From NCBI GenBank assembly GCA_017481065.1, contig JAFUPT010000094.1:1-48520 (forward strand): DNA of 48,520 bases, in the 5' to 3' direction. The stretch is from Clostridia bacterium. GTDB taxonomy: Bacteria; Bacillota_A; Clostridia; Christensenellales; Aristaeellaceae. Positions 16,064-22,937 of this stretch are shown here, piece by piece; positions within the stretch are counted from its first letter, which is position 1; each line of letters starts with the position of its first letter. A model generated the notes under the pieces. That model did not search any database. It was not told the DNA's origin and saw only the letters and a program-made list of their open reading frames with translations. The position numbers and the translations under genes were made by a program.

Positions 16064-18311
16064 TCGTTCCGCTTCCCCTCTCTAAAATCGCAAGCTGGCC
16101 GAAGGAAATTCCCTCGTCGTTGGTGGAAACCCGGCAATGGCGGAAGACGGCGAAGCCATCCCCTTCCAGAGCTGCGGTCAGCCTGTCCAGCAGGTACATA
16201 TTCTGGAATACGCCGCCGGAGAGCACGACGCGGCCGAGCCCCGTATCCCGGCGTATCCGGGCGCAGATATCCTGCGCCGCCCGAACCAGCGTGTTCATGA
16301 AGCGCGCGGCGACCCGTCCGGCGGGAACGGCTTCTCGCACATCCCGGCAGATTCCGGCGGTCATGCTCCGGTGGTCAAGGATAAACATTCCATTTTCAAT
16401 GGGGATTTCATGGGGATAAATTTCCCTGCAATCCTCCTCCGCTGCGGCCTCCAGGAGCACTGCGCCCTGGCCCTCGTAGCCGGCGGCGCTTCGTATGCCC
16501 GCGATGGCGCACACGCCGTCAAAGAGCCGGCCCATGCCGTGGCTCTCCGGGCAGTTCAAGCCTGCATCCAGCATGGCGCAGATTTTCCCGGACTCCGGAA
16601 AGATTTCCCGGGGATCGAGCCCCGCATCCCGCATAAGGCTTGCCCCGATGCGCCAGATTTCCTTTATCGCCCGGTCGCCGCCGGGCAGGCGGATGGGCCG
16701 CATCGTGCCCGCGCGGGAAAATCCTGAATAGCCGCCGGTGAAAAATTCGCCGCCCCAGGCGCTTCCATCGCTGCCAAAACCCGTGCCATCCCAGATCACG
16801 CCGATGCATTCGCCTTCCAGCTCGTTGTCCGCCATGCAGGCAGCCATGTGGGCATGGTGGTGCTGTACGGGCAGGAGGGGAATGTTTTCCGCCTTCGCCC
16901 GTCGCTGGGCATAATCGGTGGACAGGTAATCCGGGTGCAGGTCGCAGGCGATCCTTTCGGGCCTGATATCAAAGAGATGCTCAAAGAGCGCGATCTGCTT
17001 TTCGTAGTGGTCGAAGGTCTCGGCATTTTTCAAATCGCCGGTGTGGGCGCCCTGGAACAACTGTTCATTCCGGGAGAGGCAGAAGGAAGCCTTCTGCTCC
17101 GCACCGCAGGCGAGGAAGCACCCGCGCGCGCCCCGCAATTTCAGCGGATGGGGAACATAACCCCGGGAACGCCGCAGGAAATAGGGCTTTCCATCCAGCA
17201 CATAGAGCAGGGAATCATCGCAGCGGTTTTCAATTTCCCGGTTGTTCAGCAGGAAGCCGTCCGCCACGCCCCGCAGCTTTTCAAGCGCCCCGGCGTTGCT
17301 GGTGATGATCGGCAGCTCGCTGATATTTGCGCTGGTCATCACCAGGCAATCCGGCCCGGCGGAGAGCAGCAGGTGGTGCACCGGCGTGTAGGGCAGCATC
17401 ACGCCGAGATATTTGTTTTCGCTCAGCTGCCGCAGGGCGGCGCTGTTTTTCTTCCTTAATAATACGATCGGCCGGGCATAACTGCCGAGCACCGCTTCCT
17501 CCTCCGGGGAAAGTGCGCAGAAGCGCCGCACGATGTCCAGATCGCGGCACATGATGGCAAGCGGCTTCTCATCCCGCATCTTGCGGCGGCGCAGCCGGTC
17601 TACGATTGCCGGGTCATCGAAGCGGCAGGCGAGATGCATGCCCCCGAGCCCCTTCACGGCGATGATCTTTCCATCTCGCAGGTACTTTGCGGCAAGGGAA
17701 AGCGGGTCGCCCTGCAGACGCCTTCCATCGCCGTCGAGGAAATACAGCTCCGGCCCGCAGGCGGGGCAGCAGTCCGGCTGGGCGTGGTAGCGCCGGTCGG
17801 CGATGTTTTCATATTCTGCCGCGCCGTCCGGACACATGGCGAAGGGGGCCATGGTGGTGCTGCAGCGGTCATAGGGCAGGTCGCGGATGATGGTGAAGCG
17901 CGGCCCGCAGTTGGTGCAGTTGATGAAGGGATAGCGGTGGCGGCGGTCCGCCGGGTCAAAGAGCTCTTTCAGGCAATCCGGGCAGGTGGCCACATCCGGG
18001 GAGATGAGGGTGCTGCGCCGCGCCATCGCATGGCTGGGCAATATGGAAATGCCGCAGTGGCCCTTCAATTCCGCTGATTTTTCAATGGATATATTTTCAA
18101 TGGAGGCGAGCGCCGGGGCGGAGCTTTCAAGCTCCCGAAGGAAGCCGTCCGCATTGCCTTCCGGGCCCTCGGCCTCAATTTCAACGCCTTCGGAGGTATT
18201 CCGTATCCAGCCGGAAAGGCCGTATTCCATCATCCGGCGGTGCAGGAACGGGCGGAATCCAATTCCCTGGACGATGCCGTTGATCCGAATATTTACCCTG
18301 ATCCTGTCCAT
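16032..18311 (-). CDS. hypF: Carbamoyltransferase HypF
   Basis: 759 residues, full length. Domains in order: acylphosphatase-like (about 5-95, GIVQGIGFRP), HypF zinc fingers (C110/C113 with C132/C135, then C160 with C182/C185), YrdC-like (about 200-380) and a Kae1/TobZ-like carbamoyl-transfer domain with HHHAH near 485. In the second zinc finger the expected CPxC is CPDG (Gly163 where the family has Cys); neighbouring Cys181 could substitute. It makes carbamoyl-adenylate from carbamoyl phosphate and ATP and loads HypE. It is the first gene of the operon, preceded by a good promoter. Confidence 0.95.
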   Translation of the reverse strand: MDRIRVNIRINGIVQGIGFRPFLHRRMMEYGLSGWIRNTSEGVEIEAEGPEGNADGFLRELESSAPALASIENISIEKSAELKGHCGISILPSHAMARRSTLISPDVATCPDCLKELFDPADRRHRYPFINCTNCGPRFTIIRDLPYDRCSTTMAPFAMCPDGAAEYENIADRRYHAQPDCCPACGPELYFLDGDGRRLQGDPLSLAAKYLRDGKIIAVKGLGGMHLACRFDDPAIVDRLRRRKMRDEKPLAIMCRDLDIVRRFCALSPEEEAVLGSYARPIVLLRKKNSAALRQLSENKYLGVMLPYTPVHHLLLSAGPDCLVMTSANISELPIITSNAGALEKLRGVADGFLLNNREIENRCDDSLLYVLDGKPYFLRRSRGYVPHPLKLRGARGCFLACGAEQKASFCLSRNEQLFQGAHTGDLKNAETFDHYEKQIALFEHLFDIRPERIACDLHPDYLSTDYAQRRAKAENIPLLPVQHHHAHMAACMADNELEGECIGVIWDGTGFGSDGSAWGGEFFTGGYSGFSRAGTMRPIRLPGGDRAIKEIWRIGASLMRDAGLDPREIFPESGKICAMLDAGLNCPESHGMGRLFDGVCAIAGIRSAAGYEGQGAVLLEAAAEEDCREIYPHEIPIENGMFILDHRSMTAGICRDVREAVPAGRVAARFMNTLVRAAQDICARIRRDTGLGRVVLSGGVFQNMYLLDRLTAALEGDGFAVFRHCRVSTNDEGISFGQLAILERGSGTNVPCSTAEDC

Positions 18312-18361
18312 GCCTCCGATCCCGTCCCTCTGGATATATCATTTTTTACCCACTTATACCA

Positions 18362-18399
18362 ATTATACCTATATTAACACATTGGTGAATAAATATCAA
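18362..18399 (-). promoter_or_regulatory. Promoter of the hyp-hydrogenase operon
   Basis: On the minus strand TTGATA (18399-18394), a 17-bp spacer and TAATAT (18376-18371) form one candidate. An overlapping one is TTCACC (18389-18384), 16 bp, TATAAT (18367-18362). The TATAAT box lies about 50 nt before the hypF ATG. No other strong promoter is seen within the tightly packed operon. Confidence 0.65.
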
Positions 18400-18417
18400 T
18401 CTATAAATGAAAAATAA

Positions 18418-18460
18418 TTAAGAATCCCGACAAAAAAACGGTTTTTTGTACAGAATTCTT
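18418..18460. repeat. AT-rich inverted repeat upstream of the hydrogenase promoter
   Basis: Outer arms AAGAAT / ATTCTT and inner arms ACAAAAAA / TTTTTTGT flank a short loop. It could be an old terminator or an operator. From 18461 to 18720 I see only short open frames on both strands with no recognisable product, so I treat that stretch as non-coding. Confidence 0.5.
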
Positions 18461-18720
18461 ATTAATGCCATGGCTGCGCGAAAACATGTGCGTATTGAAA
18501 ACCGCGCGGCAGCGGTTGAATTTTTATGCAGGATCGGCTGGAATATAAAGGAAGGTTTCATGGATGATAACGTTCGCCGAAGGGAACGCGGGATATATAG
18601 GGCGAAGATGGTTAAGGAACAGGGATGTGGGGAACATGCCGGAGCGGTAAGGCAAGCCGCCGGTTCTGAATTGTAGCCCTTCAAGCGCCGCCTTTGGAAT
18701 GGCGAACATCCCGGAAAGTA

Positions 18721-18749
18721 TTGTACGATTCTGTAAAGTATGTTATAAT
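18721..18749 (+). promoter_or_regulatory. Promoter of the uroporphyrinogen-decarboxylase-family gene
   Basis: TTGTAC (18721-18726), 17-bp spacer, TATAAT (18744-18749). The start codon is 47 nt downstream, behind AAAGGTGAT. Confidence 0.8.
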
Positions 18750-18796
18750 ATCACAAAAATAGCCTTCGATGTTGAAGCAGTTAGAAAGGTGATATT

Positions 18797-19864
18797 ATGT
18801 ATAAAATGACTTCCAAAGAGCGCTTTCAGCGCGCCTTTGAACACAAAGAACCCGACCGGGTGGTCATGTGGGATTTTCCTTGGGCAAGCACGCTGAACCG
18901 TTGGCGTAGCGAAGGCATGCCGGAAGGCGTCAGCTACGAGGAATTCTTTGATGTTGATACCGTGGGCCGCGTCGTCCCGGATTCCTCGCCGCGCTATCCC
19001 GTATCCGTCGTTTCCGAGGATGATACTTTTATCACCATCAAGAACGAATGGGGCACCACCGTGCGCAACTTCAAGCATGAAGTCACCACCCCCGATTTCA
19101 TGGATTACACCATCGTGGATTGGGATTCCTGGCGCGCCGCCAAGGAGCGCATCAATGCCGACCGCGACCGCATCCAGTGGGATTACCTGCAGAAGAACTA
19201 TAAAAACTGGGTGAAGGAAGGCCGCTGGCTGCTGGGCGATGTATATTGCACCTTCAACAACCTCTCCTCCGAGGTCATGGGCCTGGAAACCTTCCTGATC
19301 AATATGTATGATGAGCCCGAACTGGTGAAGGACATGATGATGCACACGCTGGACGTATGCCTCAAGCAGCTGGACATGGCCTGGGAAGCGGGCTATGAGT
19401 TCAACATGCTCAACCTTCGCGATGACCTCGGCTACAAGGGCACTGCCTTCTTCTCTGTGGATATGTACAAGGAATTCATCAAACCCGTGCACCAGAGGAC
19501 CGTGGACTGGGCTCGCGAGAAAGGCATCTTTGTGCGCCTGCACTCCTGCGGCAATATCAATTCCCTCCTGCCGGAGATCATGACCGTGGGCTTCGACGCC
19601 CTGCATCCCATGGAGGTAAAGGCCGGCATGAATCCCGAGGAGGTCAAGGAAAAATACGGCGATAAGCTCGTGCTCCACGGCGGCTTCGATGCCCTGCTCT
19701 GGAGGGACAAGGAAACCATCCTGAATGAGATCCGCCGCCTGCTGCCCATCCTGATGAAGGACGGCGCCTATATCTTCGCCACCGACCATTCCATTCCCAA
19801 GGAAGTATCCTTCGATACCATGAAGGCCGTGGTTGAACTGGTCAAGGATATCGGCAGGTTCTGA
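18797..19864 (+). CDS. Uroporphyrinogen decarboxylase-family protein (probable corrinoid methyltransferase type)
   Basis: 355 residues with an RBS AAAGGTGAT 7 nt before the ATG. It has the URO-D TIM-barrel pattern: an N-terminal SKERFQRAFEHKEPDRV, a mid-protein DDLGYKGTAFFSVDMYKEFIKP, then RLHSCGNINSLLPEIMTVGFDALHPME, and a C-terminal GGFDALLW..YIFATDHSIPKEVS. The His-x-Cys-Gly segment is the zinc/thiol site seen in MtaA/MtbA/CmuA-like methyl-corrinoid:thiol methyltransferases and is not a heme-pathway feature. No other heme genes are nearby, so a role in methyl-group or aromatic O-demethylation metabolism is more likely; the substrate cannot be told. Confidence 0.85.
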   Translation: MYKMTSKERFQRAFEHKEPDRVVMWDFPWASTLNRWRSEGMPEGVSYEEFFDVDTVGRVVPDSSPRYPVSVVSEDDTFITIKNEWGTTVRNFKHEVTTPDFMDYTIVDWDSWRAAKERINADRDRIQWDYLQKNYKNWVKEGRWLLGDVYCTFNNLSSEVMGLETFLINMYDEPELVKDMMMHTLDVCLKQLDMAWEAGYEFNMLNLRDDLGYKGTAFFSVDMYKEFIKPVHQRTVDWAREKGIFVRLHSCGNINSLLPEIMTVGFDALHPMEVKAGMNPEEVKEKYGDKLVLHGGFDALLWRDKETILNEIRRLLPILMKDGAYIFATDHSIPKEVSFDTMKAVVELVKDIGRF

Positions 19865-19870
19865 ACATAG

Positions 19871-19917
19871 AGAAAGGGCGTGCGACGCGCTTCCAAAACG
19901 CTTCGCACGCCCTTTCT
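19871..19917 (+). terminator. Terminator of the URO-D-family gene
   Basis: A 15-bp stem starting AGAAAGGGCGTGCGA and closing TCGCACGCCCTTTCT, followed by TTT, 7 nt after the stop codon. Confidence 0.9.
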
Positions 19918-19947
19918 TTTGGGTTCAAGCATATAATAGGAAATAAA

Positions 19948-19977
19948 AAATCCTGAAACAACAATGTTTCAGGATTT
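19948..19977 (-). terminator. Original terminator of tRNA-Pro, displaced by the integrated element
   Basis: A 13-bp stem AAATCCTGAAACA/TGTTTCAGGATTT with ACAA loop and, on the minus strand, a T-rich tail. It sits immediately past the duplicated tRNA 3' end, just as a similar hairpin does past the intact gene at 23597. Confidence 0.75.
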
Positions 19978-19980
19978 TCA

Positions 19981-20004
19981 GTGGTCTGGGTGAGAGGATT
20001 CGAA
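19981..20004 (-). repeat. Attachment-site direct repeat (duplicated 3' end of tRNA-Pro)
   Basis: These 24 bases are identical to 23634-23657, the T-arm, acceptor strand and CCA of tRNA-Pro. The identity stops abruptly at 20005. This is the displaced copy created by integration into the tRNA 3' end. Confidence 0.88.
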
Positions 20005-20100
20005 TTTTTCACCTATTGAAAATGTAAAGAAACTAAGGACAAAAAAGTGTGTGTTTTCAGGGGTTTTGGAGCGATTGTGTTAAGCTGAACACAACAGAAA

Positions 20101-20144
20101 TAAAGGGGAAAAAACGCTGGTTAGGGGAAAAATTAGGGGAAAGA
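20101..20144. repeat. Short direct repeats near the attachment site
   Basis: TTAGGGGAAAAA (20121) and TTAGGGGAAAGA (20133) are adjacent 12-bp repeats, with a related TAAAGGGGAAAA at 20101. They lie about 100 bp inside the element end, where arm-type integrase sites are expected. Function is inferred from position only. Confidence 0.5.
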
Positions 20145-20167
20145 CAGCGCATCTCAAAGCAAAAAAA

Positions 20168-20198
20168 CAGCCCCCGGCAGGGAGATTGCCGAGGGCTG
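20168..20198 (-). terminator. Orphan hairpin with T-run on the minus strand
   Basis: CAGCCC/GGGCTG and GGCA/TGCC arms pair, and the minus strand continues with seven T residues (20167-20161). No minus-strand gene immediately precedes it, so it may terminate read-through toward the URO-D gene. Confidence 0.6.
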
Positions 20199-20300
20199 CG
20201 GCCGTTGGGAGGCCTGAAGATATATGCGGCGTGGATGCTGGTTTATTTATCATTATAGAACATACGTTCGGAATTGTCAATCTCCCGAGATTTGTCTCTC

Positions 20301-20329
20301 TTTACATGTGGCTGGGAATATGCTATGAT
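20301..20329 (+). promoter_or_regulatory. Promoter of a small structured RNA
   Basis: TTTACA (20301-20306), 17-bp spacer, TATGAT (20324-20329). The predicted start is about 20336, just where a self-complementary RNA begins. Confidence 0.75.
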
Positions 20330-20330
20330 G

Positions 20331-20495
20331 GTCTTGCACAGAAGGGGTTGCTGTGGTGGTAAACGTTGTCCCGACCACACGCCGATGGTATTGACAAGGG
20401 GAAACCCTGAGAGATGCGGGAGAGGCGACGCCCGCCGACAGCCCACGATGTGCTAGACTGAATAGCTTTTTTAACCACCCTGCGGGTGGTTTTCA
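20331..20495 (+). ncRNA. Candidate structured small RNA of unknown family (about 160 nt)
   Basis: The region lies between a good promoter and a terminator hairpin (AACCACCC/GGGTGGTT, 20473-20491, then TTT) and has no open frame with an RBS. Its ends pair: GTCTTGCACA (20331-20340) with TGTGCTAGAC (20449-20458). Inside, GGGTTG (20345) pairs with CAGCCC (20439). The junction carries three hairpins: TGTGGT/ACCACA (20352/20374), AGGG-GAAA-CCCT with a GNRA-type loop (20397-20408), and GCGGG/CCCGC (20416/20431). This is a compact multibranch fold. If transcription starts at 20336 the outer stem is shortened to GCACA/TGTGC. I do not recognise the family. Confidence 0.65.
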
Positions 20496-20523
20496 TGCCC
20501 ATTTTTACAAGAAAGGAGCCGCT

Positions 20524-20721
20524 ATGGATACCATACAGCTTTTATCCAAAGCCCTGCTTGATCTGGACCGCGTGGAACAGACCGCAGGCCCGAATGATGT
20601 AGCCTATCGCAGGCAGAGTCGCATCATTCTTACTAGGCCGGATGTGCAAAAAGCAGTTGCACATGCGCTTCTAACTCCTGGCATGCCCGTGAAAAAGAAA
20701 GATAATCGAATTATCCAATAA
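20524..20721 (+). CDS. Small hypothetical protein
   Basis: 65 residues with a good RBS (AAAGGAG, 6-7 nt upstream). It is slightly amphipathic, with a Leu-rich start (MDTIQLLSKALLDLDRVEQ) and a basic tail (VKKKDNRIIQ). No domain is recognised. It lies just after the structured RNA terminator and before the bidirectional terminator at 20762, so it may be expressed by read-through from the RNA promoter. Confidence 0.5.
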   Translation: MDTIQLLSKALLDLDRVEQTAGPNDVAYRRQSRIILTRPDVQKAVAHALLTPGMPVKKKDNRIIQ

Positions 20722-20761
20722 AGAAGTCTCCAAGAAATCTTTTCTTATGTGTTTTGTATGC

Positions 20762-20796
20762 AGAAGAGCCGGTAACATCGCGTTACCGGCTCTTCT
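20762..20796. terminator. Bidirectional terminator between the small ORF and the toxin gene
   Basis: A perfect 15-bp stem AGAAGAGCCGGTAAC/GTTACCGGCTCTTCT with T-runs on the plus side. It serves the convergent genes ending at 20721 (plus) and 20799 (minus). Confidence 0.85.
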
Positions 20797-20798
20797 TT

Positions 20799-21041
20799 TT
20801 ACTTGTAAATATCTCCACGGTTTCCGATCTGCAGGACCCGCACAGTCAGGATCGCGTTTTCGATGGTGTACAGCACGCGGTAAGAACCTACGCGCAAGCG
20901 GTACAGGTCATCATGCCCGGCCATTGCCTTTATATCTCCTTCACCCGGCAGCTTGTAGATCGCCCGGAGCAGGCGCTCCTGCTGGGGCTTCGGCTGCTTG
21001 GCCAGGAACTTCATGGCAGGTTTGTCGATCTGGATTCTCAC
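20799..21041 (-). CDS. RelE/ParE-superfamily toxin
   Basis: 80 residues. It has the RelE fold pattern: an N-terminal strand (MRIQIDKPAMKFL), a helical pair (KQPKPQQERLLRAIYKLP), then YRLRVGSYRVLYTIENAILTVRVLQIGNRGDIY, with the GxYRVLY and final HRxxIY-like segment typical of ribosome-dependent mRNA interferases. It overlaps the upstream antitoxin by 4 nt. It is intact and likely helps keep the decayed element in place. Confidence 0.88.
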   Translation of the reverse strand: MRIQIDKPAMKFLAKQPKPQQERLLRAIYKLPGEGDIKAMAGHDDLYRLRVGSYRVLYTIENAILTVRVLQIGNRGDIYK

Positions 21042-21244
21042 AGCTCTACCCCCAGCGCGGCAGCGGCGTCCTCAATGCTGATAAACTCGCCCTTGTCGGG
21101 ATCGTTCTGGTAGTTCTCATACAGTGCAGCACAGAAAGCGTCATCGATGGCGTCGTGTGCCGCCTGGAGCATTGCGGCGATGTTGGCAAGCTGCGTCTCA
21201 GTGAACGTGTCCAGAATGGCGATGCAGCGTTCTTTATTGCTCAT
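21038..21244 (-). CDS. Antitoxin partner of the RelE-like toxin
   Basis: 68 residues, acidic. The N-terminal MSNKERCIAILDTFTETQLANIAAMLQ is a helical dimer region; the C-terminal DPDKGEFISIEDAAAALGVEL wraps the toxin in related systems. It precedes and overlaps the toxin gene (ATGA). The RBS is GGAGGTG. A promoter TTGCAT-18-TATACT lies upstream at 21294-21265. Confidence 0.82.
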   Translation of the reverse strand: MSNKERCIAILDTFTETQLANIAAMLQAAHDAIDDAFCAALYENYQNDPDKGEFISIEDAAAALGVEL

Positions 21245-21264
21245 GGTAACACCTCCCTGTATTC

Positions 21265-21294
21265 AGTATATCATATTACGGGTCGGGTATGCAA
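21265..21294 (-). promoter_or_regulatory. Promoter of the toxin-antitoxin operon
   Basis: On the minus strand TTGCAT (21294-21289), 18 bp, TATACT (21270-21265), about 20 nt before the antitoxin ATG. It overlaps the end of the upstream RHH gene. Confidence 0.6.
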
Positions 21295-21497
21295 TCTTCC
21301 GAGGGCGCTTTCCATTCAGGTTCGGTCATGCCCATATCCGACCGAATGAGGGCATTTATGTAACCATTGACCGATTCGCCCTTCGATTCCGCATGCGCTT
21401 TAATCTCTGCTTGACGACCTTTTGGGACAGTCAAGTTGATGCGGTCGTATGCCTTGAGAATATATTTGTTCTGCGCTCTGGTTGAAGCTTTTCCCAC
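21276..21497 (-). CDS. Ribbon-helix-helix (Arc/CopG-like) regulator
   Basis: 73 residues from a GTG at 21497 with GGAGGTGAT 5-6 nt upstream; the longer frame to 21530 includes the RBS and is rejected. The core YDRINLTVPKGRQAEIKAHAESKGESVNGYINALIRSD is a classic RHH: a DNA-binding strand (RINLTVPKG) followed by two helices. It is transcribed divergently from the accessory genes at 21760, across three palindromes that are its probable operators. It may repress both directions. Confidence 0.85.
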   Translation of the reverse strand: MGKASTRAQNKYILKAYDRINLTVPKGRQAEIKAHAESKGESVNGYINALIRSDMGMTEPEWKAPSEDCIPDP

Positions 21498-21515
21498 ATA
21501 ATCACCTCCGTGTAC

Positions 21516-21544
21516 ATTATACACCATCATTCATAGTTGCGCAA
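21516..21544 (-). promoter_or_regulatory. Promoter of the RHH regulator
   Basis: On the minus strand TTGCGC (21544-21539), 17 bp, TATAAT (21521-21516). The -35 box lies inside the palindrome at 21535-21546, consistent with autoregulation. Confidence 0.75.
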
Positions 21545-21617
21545 CTATACACATTATACAAATATAGTTGCGCAACTTTTGTTATTCTGCCAATTGCATA
21601 TCGTTGCGCAATGATAT
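21535..21617. promoter_or_regulatory. Three palindromic operators in a divergent promoter region
   Basis: AGTTGCGCAACT occurs at 21535-21546 and 21566-21577, and a wider variant with core GTTGCGCAA spans 21598-21617. Centres are 31 and 36 bp apart, close to three helical turns. The first covers the -35 of the RHH promoter and the third fills the spacer of the rightward promoter. Confidence 0.8.
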
Positions 21618-21622
21618 ATAAT
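21594..21622 (+). promoter_or_regulatory. Rightward promoter for the accessory genes
   Basis: TTGCAT (21594-21599), 17-bp spacer, TATAAT (21617-21622). The spacer contains the third palindrome. A leader of about 130 nt precedes the first gene at 21760; it has short possible stems (GGGC/GCCC, CCGG/CCGG) but no recognised riboswitch. Confidence 0.7.
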
Positions 21623-21759
21623 AAACATGTCGCAAGGGCAAGGACACAAGCCCGGAAACACATAATGACCGGAAGGTAAGAGATGCTGGTGGGGTAAAGC
21701 TACGCGCGGTCTCCTCCGAGAAGAATCCCCCGGCCTGCTGAAAAAAGGAGGTAGAAAAC

Positions 21760-22053
21760 ATGTATCAGATCACAAGAGCAGAGCAGGAAACGCACATCAC
21801 CTGGAACGCAGAAGAGAAGATTGCCACGGTGTATACCTGCGATCCCGCCACGATCCGCAAGCTGGATAAGCTGGCGAAGGAATGCCCGGAGGCATACCGC
21901 TGCACCTGGACGGATGACCAGTACAACGCCAGGAAGTACACGCTCCCGGCCCGGTATGTACGCTTCGGCAAGCCGGCAAGCGAAGCGCAGAAAGCCTGTG
22001 GCCGGCGGGTAGCCGCTGCAAACGCGGCCGCACACGACAAGGCAAGCGCCTAG
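21760..22053 (+). CDS. Conserved-type small accessory protein of unknown function
   Basis: 97 residues, RBS AAGGAGG 7 nt upstream. It begins MYQITRAEQETHITWNAEEK and contains IRKLDKLAKECPEAYRCTW and PARYVRFGKPAS segments, ending in an Ala-rich tail. The strand-helix-strand appearance suggests a compact single-stranded nucleic-acid or protein-binding module, but I recognise no family. It is the first gene of a three-gene run under the operator-controlled promoter. Confidence 0.7.
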   Translation: MYQITRAEQETHITWNAEEKIATVYTCDPATIRKLDKLAKECPEAYRCTWTDDQYNARKYTLPARYVRFGKPASEAQKACGRRVAAANAAAHDKASA

Positions 22054-22179
22054 AATCGATTCTGCGCCGAGAACGATCAACAGTGGCGGCATTTTAAGCA
22101 AGCCCACGTCCTCGGTCGATAATTTCCCTGTCCGGGGGAAACACCCTGAGAAAACAGCCATAGAGCAGGAGGAAAACAC

Positions 22180-22455
22180 ATGAGTATGAAAGACCTGGAA
22201 ACCAAGGCCCGGGAGTTGCGCGAACTGAAGCGCATGCGCGAAGAACTGGACGGCGAGATTGATGCCATCGAAGACGAGATCAAAGCCCACATGACGGCCA
22301 CCGATGCCGATACCCTGACCGCCGGTGAATACAAGATCACCTGGAAGCTGGTCAGCAGCAGCCGGATCGACACCGCCGCACTCAAGAAGAGCATGCCGGA
22401 ACTGGCTGCGCTCTACACCAAGACCACCCAGAGCCGCCGTTTCTGCGTGCAGTAA
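22180..22455 (+). CDS. Small coiled-coil accessory protein, paralogue of the gene at 35780
   Basis: 91 residues, RBS AGGAGG 7 nt upstream. An N-terminal coiled coil (about residues 5-40, ELKRMREELDGEIDAIEDEI) is followed by a beta-rich C-terminal half with EYKITWKLVSSSRIDTAALK and YTKTTQSRRFCV. The protein at 35780 has the same layout and near-identical motifs, so this is a shared accessory family of both elements. Function unknown; the C-terminal half resembles phage-type proteins annotated as siphovirus Gp157-like, but I cannot confirm it. Confidence 0.75.
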   Translation: MSMKDLETKARELRELKRMREELDGEIDAIEDEIKAHMTATDADTLTAGEYKITWKLVSSSRIDTAALKKSMPELAALYTKTTQSRRFCVQ

Positions 22456-22467
22456 GGAGGGGAGAAC

Positions 22468-22710
22468 ATGGCACAGAGAACCGCAGCACTCCCGGCCGAA
22501 ATCATGGACACCATGACCGCAGCCGGGAACAGTTTCCTTGCAAGCTTCAACGATTTCGATATGTGCTTGCATGAAATCGCCGGCAGGATCGCAGAGGCAA
22601 GCAGCTGCCGCGCCGGTTACAGTGCAATTTTCCGGGCCGCGCTCAGCGGCGTAGCCGCAGGACTGGCCATCGGAAAGCATATCGAAAGGCAAAGGTTACG
22701 GCAATCATGA
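22468..22710 (+). CDS. Small hypothetical protein
   Basis: 80 residues, RBS AAGGAGG. It is mostly helical, with a Gly/Ala-rich hydrophobic stretch (AALSGVAAGLAIGKHIE) near the C-terminus that could be a single weak membrane helix. It follows the coiled-coil gene after 12 nt. Its stop overlaps the next ATG (ATGA). No family recognised. Confidence 0.6.
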   Translation: MAQRTAALPAEIMDTMTAAGNSFLASFNDFDMCLHEIAGRIAEASSCRAGYSAIFRAALSGVAAGLAIGKHIERQRLRQS

Positions 22711-22805
22711 ATACCCGCGATAAGCTGCGGATCATCGCAGCAGCCAACGACGCAACCGGCGCAGGGCGCGGATTACATCAGCAAGCAAATGCTAACAAAA
22801 GCTAG
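22707..22805 (+). CDS. Short open frame, probably a truncated gene
   Basis: 32 codons, starting on ATGA overlap with the previous gene (MNTRDKLRIIAAANDATG). The coupling suggests a real translation start, but the frame ends quickly in a stretch with a repeated GCAAGCAAATG sequence, so it is either a very small protein or a gene broken by rearrangement. Confidence 0.35.
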   Translation: MNTRDKLRIIAAANDATGAGRGLHQQANANKS

Positions 22806-22892
22806 CAACGGCAAGCAAATGATTCCCGCCGTAATACACGGTAATCAAGCGTTATTCTCGGAGAGCCACCGCGAAACAAAGGAGGGCAAAAC

Positions 22893-22937
22893 ATGAGCAC
22901 GATAATCATTGTAGGCCTTGCCGTTCTGCGTAATTGA
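22893..22937 (+). pseudogene. 5' remnant of a gene cut by the deletion breakpoint
   Basis: A strong RBS (AAAGGAGG) precedes ATG at 22893, followed by only MSTIIIVGLAVLRN and a stop. The hydrophobic start looks like a membrane or secreted protein. The frame runs straight into the truncated 3' end of the opposing integrase fragment, so the breakpoint is at about 22912-22930. Confidence 0.55.

Noticed and set aside
18418..18684. Opposing short frames of 76-88 codons upstream of the URO-D gene
   Set aside because: No RBS, no homology that I recognise, and they overlap an AT-rich inverted repeat and promoter DNA.
18743..19789. A 348-codon open frame on the minus strand
   Set aside because: It is antisense to the URO-D-family gene, which has a promoter, RBS, terminator and conserved motifs.
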